This document shows, piece by piece, positions 55,325 through 63,527 of a stretch of DNA of 64,000 nt (positions are counted from its first letter, which is position 1; each line of letters begins with the position of its first letter). The notes beneath the pieces were generated by a model. It ran no database searches and was not told the origin of the DNA. It worked only from the letters and a program-made list of their open reading frames with translations. The stretch spans positions 2,668,501 through 2,732,500 of the forward strand of contig NZ_JAYKZY010000002.1 in NCBI RefSeq assembly GCF_035818615.1, read 5' to 3'. This stretch comes from Sphingobium sp. CR2-8. GTDB lineage: Bacteria; Pseudomonadota; Alphaproteobacteria; Sphingomonadales; Sphingomonadaceae. The position numbers and the translations under genes were made by a program.

Positions 55325-57463
55325 TCAGGCGACCCGTTCGCGCATCTGTTCCTGGCGCGGCGCGGGATCGTGGCGAGGGATGGGGCGCTGTTGCTGCTCA
55401 TTGCCGACGACGGCGACCACTTCGACACCCTTGCCATCGGGAATTTCGAGGAAGGACAGGACAGGCGTTTCGGGCAGATGCGGCTTGAACAGGCGCGCGA
55501 GCGCGCGGCGCGCGACCGGCGAGGTGACGATGGCGAAGTTGCGCGCCTGCCCCATCAGCGGACGGGCGGCATGCACGACCGCTTCGACGATACGGTTGGC
55601 GAGTGCGGGTTCGATCGGATGCTTGGCGTCGCCCGCGACGCGCATCGCCTGCGCCAGCAAGCCTTCCAGATCGCCGTCCAGCGTGATGACAGGCAGCGGC
55701 ATCTTGACCGGCACAAGCCCCTGGATGATGAGCGCACCGATACGCTGGCGCACCGCCTCAACCAGTTGCTCGTGGCTCATGTCGGGGCGGGCCGCGTCGA
55801 CCATGGCTTCGCAAATGCGGCGGAAATCCTTGAGCGCGATGCCTTCGGACAGGAGCGCGCGGCAGAGCGCGCTGATCTGGGTCAGGCTGAGCGTGCCGGG
55901 GGTCAGCCCGTCGACCAGTTGCGGCGCGGCGTCCTTCAACGTGTCGAGCAGCTTGCGCGCTTCGTCCAAGCCGAACATTTCAGCGGCGTTCATCGCGATC
56001 AACTGGTTGAGGTGCGTGGCGACGACCGTCGGCGGATCGACCACGGTATAGCCCGCGACGACCGCTTCGCTGCGCTTGGCCTGCGATATCCATACGGCGT
56101 CGAGGCCGAAGGTCGGGTCTTTGGCCGGGCGGCCGGCGACCGTGCCCTCCAGCGCGCCGCTGTCCAGCGCCAGCAGATCGTCGGGCCAGATTTCGTCTTC
56201 GCCGACGACCACGCCCGCGATGGTGATGCGATACTGGTTCGGCTCCAGCGCCAGATTGTCCTTCACGCGGACCATCGGCACGACGAAGCCCAGTTCCTTG
56301 GACAATTGGCGACGGATGCCGGTGATGCGGGCCATCAACGGTGCGCCCTTGCGTTCGTCGACCAGCCCGATCAGGCCATAGCCGATTTCCAGACCCAGGA
56401 TCGCGCCGTCCGACACATCGTCCCATTCGATCACGGCCGGATTGGGCGGCGGCGCGACGGGTGCGGGTTCGGCGGCCTTTTTCTGGACGGCCTTGCGCAA
56501 CTGCCAAGCGATGCCGCCTGCAATCGCTGCGGCAGGCAAGATGATCATATGCGGCATGCCGGGCAGGATGCCGAGGAAACCCAGGATCGCGGCGACCGGT
56601 ATCCAGGACTTGCCCGAACCGAATTGCCCCGCGACCTGGCTGCCCAGATCCTGCTCGCTCTTGACGCGGGTGACGATGGATGCCGCAGCGATCGACAGCA
56701 GCAGCGCGGGGATCTGCGCGACCAGCGCGTCGCCGATCGCCAGGACGATATAGGTCTGCGCGGCTTCGCCGATGGCCAGGCCATGGCTGACCACGCCCAA
56801 TATGATGCCACCGACGATGTTGATGACCAGGATCAGGATGCCCGCAACCGCGTCGCCCTTCACGAACTTGCTGGCGCCGTCCATCGAGCCGTAGAAGTCC
56901 GCTTCGGTCGCGACTTCTACGCGGCGGATCTTGGCTTCTTCGGGCGTCATCAGACCGGCGTTCAGATCGGCGTCGATCGCCATCTGCTTGCCGGGCAAGG
57001 CGTCCAGGGTGAAGCGCGCCGACACTTCGGACACGCGACCCGCGCCCTTGGTAATGACGACCAGGTTGATGATCATCAGGATGGCGAAGACGAAGATGCC
57101 CACGACATAGTCGCCGCCGATCAGGAAATGGCCGAACGCTTCGATCACCTGCCCTGCCGCGTCGGACCCTTCATGCCCCTGCACCAGCACGACGCGGGTC
57201 GATGCGACGTTGAGCGCCAGGCGCAGCAGGGTCGCGAACAGCAATACCGTGGGGAAGCTGGAGAAATCGAGCGGCTTGGCCGCGTTCAGCGCCACCATCA
57301 GCACGGCTAGCGAGATCATGATGTTGGTGATGAAACCGATGTCCAGCATGATCGCCGGAACCGGGACCATCATGAACAGCACGACCATCAGCGTGGCGAA
57401 CGGCAGCACCGCGCCCTTCACGGCGCTCATCCAGATCTTCGCTTTGACTTGGGCGGGAGACAT
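55325..57463 (-). CDS. flhA: Flagellar export gate protein FlhA
   Basis: The product is 712 residues with about eight membrane helices in the first half. The FHIPEP-family signature is VSARFTLDALPGKQMAIDADLNAGLM, followed by the large cytoplasmic domain that docks chaperone-substrate complexes. It is downstream of the transglycosylase gene (9-base gap) and upstream of fliA (14-base gap). Confidence 0.97.
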   Translation of the reverse strand: MSPAQVKAKIWMSAVKGAVLPFATLMVVLFMMVPVPAIMLDIGFITNIMISLAVLMVALNAAKPLDFSSFPTVLLFATLLRLALNVASTRVVLVQGHEGSDAAGQVIEAFGHFLIGGDYVVGIFVFAILMIINLVVITKGAGRVSEVSARFTLDALPGKQMAIDADLNAGLMTPEEAKIRRVEVATEADFYGSMDGASKFVKGDAVAGILILVINIVGGIILGVVSHGLAIGEAAQTYIVLAIGDALVAQIPALLLSIAAASIVTRVKSEQDLGSQVAGQFGSGKSWIPVAAILGFLGILPGMPHMIILPAAAIAGGIAWQLRKAVQKKAAEPAPVAPPPNPAVIEWDDVSDGAILGLEIGYGLIGLVDERKGAPLMARITGIRRQLSKELGFVVPMVRVKDNLALEPNQYRITIAGVVVGEDEIWPDDLLALDSGALEGTVAGRPAKDPTFGLDAVWISQAKRSEAVVAGYTVVDPPTVVATHLNQLIAMNAAEMFGLDEARKLLDTLKDAAPQLVDGLTPGTLSLTQISALCRALLSEGIALKDFRRICEAMVDAARPDMSHEQLVEAVRQRIGALIIQGLVPVKMPLPVITLDGDLEGLLAQAMRVAGDAKHPIEPALANRIVEAVVHAARPLMGQARNFAIVTSPVARRALARLFKPHLPETPVLSFLEIPDGKGVEVVAVVGNEQQQRPIPRHDPAPRQEQMRERVA

Positions 57464-57472
57464 AAGGGGCCG

Positions 57473-58288
57473 TTACCTTCCGAGGGTGGCGAGCATGAGA
57501 TAGGCGAGGCGTGCGGTCTGCGGCTGCGGCTTGACCATGATGTCAGGCTGTTCGCTCAGGCGCTGGGTTTCGATCCGCACATAATCGGCGGGCTGAACCG
57601 TCTTCGCACCGGCGGGCAGCGAAGCGGACGCATATTGAATGTCGCCGCCCAGGCTATCGACGCCCTTTTGCAGCTTGGACGAGAAGCGGTCGCGGATTTC
57701 CGCGAAGCTGCGGGCGTTGCCGGCACGATCGTAGAAGATCGAGCGGTTGGCGCGTGCGGCCGACGGGAACATGGAGGCTGCGGTGGCGTCGGGCGCGCGG
57801 TCGTGGACCGACAGGAATTTGGATGCGCCGCCGACGCCCAGGAAATGGGCGAGGTACAGATCGACCGGTTCGGCTTCGCGGCCGAGCTTCGATTCCAGAT
57901 AGGCCTTGTTGTCGGCGGCATGTTCCGCCGCCATGACGGACGCCGTTTCGGGATGCTTGCGCAGGTCAAGGATCTGCTGGCGCAATTCGGGGTCGGCCAC
58001 ATAATAGCGGCCGCCGCTCTGCTGGATCGCGTCGGACGCCCAGCCCAGGCCATATTCGCTGCCATGCTTGTCCACGACGGCGAGCCAGCTCTGGTCGATG
58101 AACTGATAGAGGCCGGTGGCGGACGATGTCGTGGCGCGGGCCGTGGGGTTCAGGCTGGATTCGATCTTGGCCTGACCCAGCAGATAGGAGAAGTCGACAC
58201 CCGTACGACGGCTCGCCATCGCAATCGCATTGGTGACGCGATTGCCCGACGAAGTCCCGGTTGCTGATATGTCTGCGAAGGCCGACAC
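57473..58288 (-). CDS. Lytic transglycosylase (SLT domain), probably flagellum-linked
   Basis: The product is 271 residues from GTG 58288. The SLT domain has the catalytic glutamate in GQAKIESSLNPTARATTSSATGLYQFI and YLAHFLGVGGASKFL. It would cut peptidoglycan so the rod can pass, like SltF in Rhodobacter. No signal peptide is evident, which suggests export by the flagellar route or by an unrecognised way. An ATG at 58321 is in frame, but it lies upstream of the transcript start (about 58314) predicted from the sigma-54 site, so GTG 58288 behind GAGGA is preferred. Confidence 0.82.
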   Translation of the reverse strand: MSAFADISATGTSSGNRVTNAIAMASRRTGVDFSYLLGQAKIESSLNPTARATTSSATGLYQFIDQSWLAVVDKHGSEYGLGWASDAIQQSGGRYYVADPELRQQILDLRKHPETASVMAAEHAADNKAYLESKLGREAEPVDLYLAHFLGVGGASKFLSVHDRAPDATAASMFPSAARANRSIFYDRAGNARSFAEIRDRFSSKLQKGVDSLGGDIQYASASLPAGAKTVQPADYVRIETQRLSEQPDIMVKPQPQTARLAYLMLATLGR

Positions 58289-58324
58289 TGACTCACATTC
58301 CTCACTAGCTAGCGAGGACATTAG

Positions 58325-58340
58325 AGCAATGTTTGTGCCA
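58325..58340 (-). promoter_or_regulatory. Sigma-54 promoter of the transglycosylase-flhA-fliA unit
   Basis: On the minus strand TGGCACAAACATTGCT matches the -24/-12 consensus TGGCAC-N5-TTGCW in every conserved position. Predicted transcript start is near 58314. Confidence 0.88.
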
Positions 58341-58381
58341 AGAATTGGTTAACGCGGACGCAGGAAATTGCACCTACAACG

Positions 58382-58405
58382 AAAAACGGCGCCGAAGGGC
58401 GCCGC
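58382..58405 (-). terminator. Terminator of the flgA-flgM-flgN unit
   Basis: On the minus strand GGCGCC-CTTC-GGCGCC (58403-58388) is followed by GTTTTTC. It lies about 40 bases after the flgN stop. Confidence 0.8.
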
Positions 58406-58444
58406 TTTAGTCGAAACCGAAAAATATTTTAGACTGCCGCCGAT

Positions 58445-58753
58445 TTACCGCCCGTAGGTCAGCGGCGCGGTCTGCGCGCCATGGGCGGCGAGGATGGCAA
58501 GGCGCTGTTGCGCATGATCGGCCAGCAGCTTGACGCGCAGACGCGCGCTGTCGAGCAGCGGCACCATGACGCTCAGCCGTTCGATCACCGCCGGGTCGGA
58601 GCGCCAGGCGCCGATCGCGCGAACGGACGAGGCCGCGCGGCTGACGCGATGACTGGCAAGTTCGATGGCGGCGGCGTCATGGCCGTCCAGCACGTCCCGA
58701 AGATCCTCGAACGCGTCGAAGAGATCATCCAGCGCGGCAAGACCCAGCGGCAT
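58445..58753 (-). CDS. flgN: FlgN-like export chaperone
   Basis: The product is 102 residues, all predicted helix (LAALDDLFDAFEDLRDVLDGHDAAAIELASHRVSRAASSV...LDSARLRVKLLADHAQQRLAIL). Sequence alone is not diagnostic. The call rests on size, helicity and position directly after flgM (15-base gap). FlgN escorts the hook-filament junction proteins FlgK and FlgL, which are not in the window. Confidence 0.6.
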   Translation of the reverse strand: MPLGLAALDDLFDAFEDLRDVLDGHDAAAIELASHRVSRAASSVRAIGAWRSDPAVIERLSVMVPLLDSARLRVKLLADHAQQRLAILAAHGAQTAPLTYGR

Positions 58754-58768
58754 GACGTTTGTCCCTTA

Positions 58769-59044
58769 TCAGGCGGCCGACAGGTCGAGCGCGACCATGC
58801 GTTCGGCAATGGCGGCGGGATCGACCGGGTAGTTGCCCGATGCGATGGCCGATTTGATCGCAGCGATCCGGTCCATGTCCACCGGCGCGCCTTCAGCCGC
58901 CATGCGGGCGGCGGGGCTGCTGGACGCGGCGCTGGCGGACGCGGTGGTCGATCCGGTGGTGGCCGACGCGCGCGTCTTGGTCCCTTCCCGCAGGCGGGAA
59001 GCCTCGATGGCGGCGCTGATATTCTGGCCCACAGACTTGATCAT
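58769..59044 (-). CDS. flgM: Anti-sigma-28 factor FlgM
   Basis: The product is 91 residues. The C-terminal sigma-binding part is clear: VDMDRIAAIKSAIASGNYPVDPAAIAERMVALDL. The N-terminal part is Ala/Ser/Thr-rich and probably disordered, as usual. It holds FliA inactive until it is exported after hook completion. It lies 44 bases after flgA. Confidence 0.9.
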   Translation of the reverse strand: MIKSVGQNISAAIEASRLREGTKTRASATTGSTTASASAASSSPAARMAAEGAPVDMDRIAAIKSAIASGNYPVDPAAIAERMVALDLSAA

Positions 59045-59088
59045 TGGGTAAATCCTTCACTCGTCCCTACTGACTATAACGGACAAGT

Positions 59089-59673
59089 TCAAAAATTATT
59101 AAATCCCGGAATGCGCACGACACCCATTTCTACCACTTGTGCGAAAATCGGCGAACTTTTCTTGTCTTCGCGCACCCGGATCGTCTCGCCCAGGGCGCCA
59201 TCCTCGTCAGCGACCATCATGCGCGACACGCTGAATACGGCGTTGCCGGCCATCAACTGCACCGGATCGCCCTTGCGCACGACCGCTTCCTTCGATGCGA
59301 CCGGCGCGGCGCGGGTGAAGCGATTGGCAGCACCATAGGCCGGGGCAGCGCGCGGCACCGGCCCGGAGGCAGCAGCGGACGCGCCTGCCACCAGCGGCAC
59401 GCGGATGCGCCAGCCCAGCGCGTCGCACTTCACCATCGCCGCGCCGAATACCGGCCCTTCGATGCTGGGGGTTGCGGGGCAAGCGGCCAGACGCAGACGG
59501 CGGTCGACCGGCGCGGCGGGGCCGCCCGGTTCGCCGAGATTGGCCCCCACGGTCATCGCCACCAGGCTGTCGATCCGGTCGAGATTCTCGAATTTCTGGG
59601 CCCCTTGCGCCTGCGCGGGTTGCACGCTGGTCAGCGTGGCGGCGGCGAGAAGGATGGACGAAAATCGCAACAC
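59089..59673 (-). CDS. flgA: Flagellar P-ring assembly chaperone FlgA
   Basis: The product is 194 residues with a signal peptide (ILLAAATLTSVQPAQA). The mature part carries CDALGWRIRVPL and the SAF-like C-terminal region AVVRKGDPVQLMAGNAVFSVSRMMVADEDGALGETIRVRE. It helps FlgI form the P ring in the periplasm. The start is GTG 59673 with AGGAG seven bases before it. A sigma-54 site lies 41 bases upstream of the start. Confidence 0.92.
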   Translation of the reverse strand: MLRFSSILLAAATLTSVQPAQAQGAQKFENLDRIDSLVAMTVGANLGEPGGPAAPVDRRLRLAACPATPSIEGPVFGAAMVKCDALGWRIRVPLVAGASAAASGPVPRAAPAYGAANRFTRAAPVASKEAVVRKGDPVQLMAGNAVFSVSRMMVADEDGALGETIRVREDKKSSPIFAQVVEMGVVRIPGFNNF

Positions 59674-59713
59674 GGCTTGTCTCCTGACGGAAGAACGGTC
59701 TTGTCAGGATTTC

Positions 59714-59729
59714 AGCAATTTTCGTGCCA
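59714..59729 (-). promoter_or_regulatory. Sigma-54 promoter of flgA-flgM-flgN
   Basis: On the minus strand TGGCACGAAAATTGCT is a full match to the -24/-12 consensus. The predicted transcript start near 59703 gives a 30-base leader that contains the flgA ribosome site. Confidence 0.9.
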
Positions 59730-59736
59730 GATAGGG

Positions 59737-60246
59737 TTAACGACCTGGCGCGATGTGGATGACCTGCCCCTGCGCTTGCTCTCGCCTTGGCCGACCGCCA
59801 CCCTGATCCAGCCCGCGAATGTGCAGTCGATCCTGCGCGATGCCCTGCATGCGCAAGGCGCGGGCGACTGCGCCCAGCCGGGCGGCGGCCAGATCCCAAT
59901 CGTCGAAGCGCTGGCGCCCATGGTCCGACCCGTCGCTGCGTATCTCCAGCCCGCCCGGTTCGCGCACGAAGCGCCGGGCCACGCTGGAAAGCCGTGTGCG
60001 CCCTGCGTCGCTGAGCAATGCCTCACCCGGCACGAACAGTTCGGCGGCGCGTATTTCGATGCCCTGCCGCATGGCCCGTCCGCCAAATTGCTGGCTGACC
60101 TGCGCCAGCATCGCGTCGCGGCGCGACCCGCTGGCTTGCAACAGCACGAAGAAAGCGAGCAGCAGCAGGAGAAGATCGGCGAAGCTGACCGCCCAGCGAT
60201 TGCGCCGGGCGGATGCAGAGGCCGCCATGGACGGAAGCGGTGTCAT
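59737..60246 (-). CDS. motB: MotB-like stator protein, compact
   Basis: The product is 169 residues, about half the length of enteric MotB. The single membrane helix has the proton-carrying aspartate in WAVSFADLLLLLLAFFVLL. A short linker leads to an OmpA-like peptidoglycan-binding domain (LFVPGEALLSDAGRTRLSSVARRF, then DWDLAAARLGAVARALRMQGIAQDRLHIRG). It anchors the stator to the cell wall. Its ATG overlaps the motA stop (ATGA). Confidence 0.85.
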   Translation of the reverse strand: MTPLPSMAASASARRNRWAVSFADLLLLLLAFFVLLQASGSRRDAMLAQVSQQFGGRAMRQGIEIRAAELFVPGEALLSDAGRTRLSSVARRFVREPGGLEIRSDGSDHGRQRFDDWDLAAARLGAVARALRMQGIAQDRLHIRGLDQGGGRPRREQAQGQVIHIAPGR

Positions 60247-60911
60247 GCGACTTCGCGGATGGCGGCGCGGCGCAGCGGCGCATTTTCACGCCGCGCGATC
60301 GTCAGCATCCGGTCCGCCACTTCGCGTTGCCAGGCCAGTTCGCGTTCCGACAGGTCGGACAGGCGGGCGGCGACCGGCGCGGCGATGATATTGGCGATGA
60401 CGACGCCGTAGAAGGTGGTTAGCAGCGCCAGCGCCATGGCGGGGCCGAGCGCGGCGGGGTCGTCCATGGCGGCGAACATGCCGACCAGGCCGATGATCGT
60501 GCCCGCCATGCCCAACGCGGGCGCGGCATCGGCGATCGACAGCCATGCCTTGTGCACCGCGCCATGGCGCTGGGCCCGGTCGGCCAGCGCCTGCGCCGCC
60601 CATGTTTCGAACATGTCGGCGCGATCGCTATTGGCGAGCTTGCGCGCGGCGTCGGTCAGGAAGGGATCGGCGGTCTTCACCCGATCGGTGCAGGACAGGC
60701 CACGCAGTTGCGCCACCTGATCGATCTTCAGCATCGTCGCCCGCGCCGCGTCCCGGTCCCGTGCTGGATCGGCGGTCAGGAGCGGTTTCAGCGCAGCCAT
60801 CGCACGGCCCAGCGCCCCGGCGCCATTTTGGAACAGGGCGACGAGCGCGATCCCGGCAAGCATCGCCGCCAGCGTCAGCGGATCGAACAAATGGCTGATT
60901 ATCGCGATCAT
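60243..60911 (-). CDS. motA: MotA/PomA-type stator protein
   Basis: The product is 222 residues, four membrane helices. The MotA/TolQ/ExbB channel segment is IADAAPALGMAGTIIGLVGMFAAMDDPAALGPAMALALLTTFYGVVIANIIAAPVA, with the conserved Pro and Gly residues. It forms the ion channel with MotB. ATG 60911 was chosen because codons further upstream are Gly/Pro-rich with no family match. The gene diverges from flgB. Confidence 0.9.
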   Translation of the reverse strand: MIAIISHLFDPLTLAAMLAGIALVALFQNGAGALGRAMAALKPLLTADPARDRDAARATMLKIDQVAQLRGLSCTDRVKTADPFLTDAARKLANSDRADMFETWAAQALADRAQRHGAVHKAWLSIADAAPALGMAGTIIGLVGMFAAMDDPAALGPAMALALLTTFYGVVIANIIAAPVAARLSDLSERELAWQREVADRMLTIARRENAPLRRAAIREVA

Positions 60912-61055
60912 GACCCGTCGGTTCCTTGTCCGTTCATCCCACGGCGGCAACGCCCTGCCGCCGACCGGCAAAAATTTGCCGCCCTTGCCGCCTGCCCTCG
61001 CAAAAGCCCCGATCCCGGGGATTATCCGTGCTGCCGGTGCGTCACCCACGCAATT

Positions 61056-61071
61056 TGGCACGGCTCTTGCT
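61056..61071 (+). promoter_or_regulatory. Sigma-54 promoter of the flgBCDEF unit
   Basis: TGGCACGGCTCTTGCT fully matches the -24/-12 consensus. The predicted transcript start near 61082 gives a leader of about 73 bases before flgB. Confidence 0.92.
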
Positions 61072-61154
61072 GATCTCAGGCTGGATCACCCGCAGGAGAC
61101 GCCATCAGGTGTCAGAACGGCGGGGGACGCAAAACTTTTAGAGCGATTTTGATC

Positions 61155-61523
61155 ATGTCGGTGGAAGACAATCTGTTCGGGATACATGGAAAGGCGCTGG
61201 CGCTTCGCTCGCAACGCCTGTCCCTGCTCGCGTCCAACATCGCGAACGCCTCCACGCCCGGCTACAAAGCGCGCGACATCGATTTCGAGGCCGCGTTGAA
61301 GGACGCCACGACCCGGGCGGGCAGCAGCGCAACCGATGTGTCGAAGGCCGCCGACGACGCCATGGGCTATCGCACGCCGTTACAGCCGAGCCTGGACGGC
61401 AACACCGTGGAACTGAGCACCGAACAGACGCTGTTCGCCGAAAATGCGGTCAAATATCGCACGACCCTCTCTTTCCTGGAGGGCCGCATCAACACCATCA
61501 ACCGTGCGCTGAAGGGAGAATAA
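61155..61523 (+). CDS. flgB: Flagellar rod protein FlgB
   Basis: The product is 122 residues. FlgB features: ALALRSQRLSLLASNIANASTPGYKARDIDFEAAL at the start and VELSTEQTLFAENAVKYRTTLSFLEGRINTINRALKG at the end. It is the proximal rod component and the first gene of the rod-hook operon. A TTG two codons upstream is possible. Confidence 0.95.
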   Translation: MSVEDNLFGIHGKALALRSQRLSLLASNIANASTPGYKARDIDFEAALKDATTRAGSSATDVSKAADDAMGYRTPLQPSLDGNTVELSTEQTLFAENAVKYRTTLSFLEGRINTINRALKGE

Positions 61524-61525
61524 GC

Positions 61526-61948
61526 ATGAGCAATGGTCTCTCTGGTTCTGGCCCCATGAACGTCTTTGACATCGCGGGTCGCGCCATGAGCGCGCAGCTG
61601 GTGCGCCTGAACGCCACGGCGTCCAACATGGCCAATGCGGGCAACGTCACCGGCAGCGCGGCGGAAGCCTATCGGGCGATCAAGCCGGTGTTCGAATCCG
61701 TCACCGACACGCCCGGCGTGTCGACCGTGAAGGTCAAGAATGTCGTTACGACCAACGCGCAGCCGACCAAGCGGCACGACCCCAATCATCCGCTGGCCGA
61801 TGCGAACGGCGATGTGTGGGAAGCCGCCGTGGACGGCAATGCCGAGCTGGTCGACATGATCGAAACGGCGCGCATGTACCAGAATAACGTCCAGGTCTTG
61901 AACACGGCCAAGTCCCTGATGCTGGAAACCATAAGGATCGGCAAATGA
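61526..61948 (+). CDS. flgC: Flagellar rod protein FlgC
   Basis: The product is 140 residues. NVFDIAGRAMSAQLVRLNATASNMANAGNVTGS and the C-terminal ELVDMIETARMYQNNVQVLNTAKSLMLETIRIGK are typical FlgC. It starts two bases after flgB and overlaps flgD by four. Confidence 0.96.
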   Translation: MSNGLSGSGPMNVFDIAGRAMSAQLVRLNATASNMANAGNVTGSAAEAYRAIKPVFESVTDTPGVSTVKVKNVVTTNAQPTKRHDPNHPLADANGDVWEAAVDGNAELVDMIETARMYQNNVQVLNTAKSLMLETIRIGK

Positions 61949-62604
61949 CGACGACCTCCACCGTCACCGATAGCGCGGGCCTTTCGGTCTACAACGCCAC
62001 GCCCAAGATCGGCACCGGCAGCGGGGAACTGGGCCAGGCCAGCTTCCTGACGCTGCTGACCGCACAGATGCAGTATCAGGACCCGTTCGAGCCAGTCGAC
62101 AACGCCCAGATGGTGTCGCAGATGGCGACGATCACCAATTCGTCGGGCATCGCGGAAATGAACCAGACGCTGAAAGGTCTGGCGAAAGAAATGACGGGCA
62201 CCCGCCTGGGCGATGCGGCCAGCTGGATCGGCAAATCGATGCTGGTGCAGAGCAATATCGCCGCGCCCGACGCAAGCGGCACCTATGCCGGCCAGATCAC
62301 CCTGCCCGCCGCGACCCAGGGCGCGACCATCGACCTGGTCGATGCCAGCGGCAATGTGGTCAAGACCATCGACATGGGATCGCAGCCTGCGGGCGCCGTC
62401 ACCTTCTATTGGGATGGCAAGAATGACGCGGGCGACACCGTCGCCACGTCCGCCCTGCAGGTGAAGGTCAATGGCGCAACGCCGACCAAGGTCGCGACCT
62501 GGGCCACCATCGCCGCCGTCCAGTCACCCGCTGACGGTTCATCCTCCAAACTCATCACCGCGCTCGGCAGCTACAGCCCGTCCGACGCGATCAGCCTGAT
62601 GTAA
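61945..62604 (+). CDS. flgD: Hook scaffolding protein FlgD
   Basis: The product is 219 residues. The N-terminal FlgD segment FLTLLTAQMQYQDPFEPVDNAQMVSQMATITNSSGI is diagnostic; the rest is the FlgD Ig/Tudor-like region (FYWDGKNDAGDTVATSALQVKV). It caps the growing hook and is not part of the final structure. Confidence 0.95.
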   Translation: MTTTSTVTDSAGLSVYNATPKIGTGSGELGQASFLTLLTAQMQYQDPFEPVDNAQMVSQMATITNSSGIAEMNQTLKGLAKEMTGTRLGDAASWIGKSMLVQSNIAAPDASGTYAGQITLPAATQGATIDLVDASGNVVKTIDMGSQPAGAVTFYWDGKNDAGDTVATSALQVKVNGATPTKVATWATIAAVQSPADGSSSKLITALGSYSPSDAISLM

Positions 62605-62652
62605 TTCCAACCTTTTCTCACCCCAAATCCTTTTCACCCAAGGAGCAACGCC

Positions 62653-63495
62653 ATGTCCTTCTACATCTCCCTGTCGGGCCTCAAGGCCTCCCAGACCGAC
62701 CTGTCGACCATTTCGAACAACGTCGCCAACGTCAGCAGCACCGGCTTCAAAAAGAGCAAGGCGGAATTCGGCGATATCTTTGCCGCCGCGCCGATGCAGA
62801 CGACCAACCAGGTCGCTGGCCAGGGCGTGCGCGTGCAGGGCGTGACCCAGCAGTTCACGCAAGGCACACTGGAAAGCACCGCCAAGACGCTGGACCTGGG
62901 CATTGCAGGTGAAGGCTATTTCACCGTCAAGGGCGAAGATGGCACGGTCAGCTACACCCGCAACGGCGCCTTTTCCGTTGATCAGGATCGTTTTGCCGTC
63001 GACACGACCGGCGCGAAGATGCAGATTTTCGCCGTCGATCCGGCGACCGGCACCCCCACGACGCCAGCGGCCGGCGCCACCCCGGCCAATCTGGTCGATC
63101 TCCAGATCCCCACCACGCTGAACAACGATCCCGCCGGGGCGCAGCTCAACAGCGTCGCGGTCGGCAAGGACGGTCTGGTTTCTGCCGTCTATGCCGATGG
63201 CAGCACCGTCTATCTGGGCAAGGTCGCCATGGCGTCCTTCAATAGCCAGGAAGGTTTGCGGCAGGAGGGCGACGCCCACTGGACATCAACCGTCGCGAGC
63301 GGTGCGCCGACGCTGGGCACGGCCAATCAGGGCCTGTTCGGTGCGATCAATTCGGGCATGCTGGAACGCTCCAACGTCGACATCACCGACGAACTGGTCG
63401 CGCTGATTGCGGCGCAGCGTAACTTCCAGGCGAACAGCAAGGCGATCGAGGCGGCCAACACGCTGACCACGACCATCGTCAACCTGCGCACCTGA
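62653..63495 (+). CDS. flgE: Flagellar hook protein FlgE, short form
   Basis: The product is 280 residues against about 400 in enterics. It has the N-terminal SFYISLSGLKASQTDLSTISNNVANVSSTGFKKSKAEFGDIF and the C-terminal NSGMLERSNVDITDELVALIAAQRNFQANSKAIEAANTLTTTIVNLR. The surface domain between them is small. AAGGAG is upstream of the ATG. A 48-base gap separates it from flgD. Confidence 0.94.
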   Translation: MSFYISLSGLKASQTDLSTISNNVANVSSTGFKKSKAEFGDIFAAAPMQTTNQVAGQGVRVQGVTQQFTQGTLESTAKTLDLGIAGEGYFTVKGEDGTVSYTRNGAFSVDQDRFAVDTTGAKMQIFAVDPATGTPTTPAAGATPANLVDLQIPTTLNNDPAGAQLNSVAVGKDGLVSAVYADGSTVYLGKVAMASFNSQEGLRQEGDAHWTSTVASGAPTLGTANQGLFGAINSGMLERSNVDITDELVALIAAQRNFQANSKAIEAANTLTTTIVNLRT

Positions 63496-63527
63496 TCGCT
63501 TAAAGCACGGGATAGAAGGTCAAGCCC

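Noticed and set aside
55028..57310. 760-codon plus-strand open frame opposite flhA and fliA
   Set aside because: Antisense shadow; FlhA and FliA signatures are unambiguous on the minus strand.
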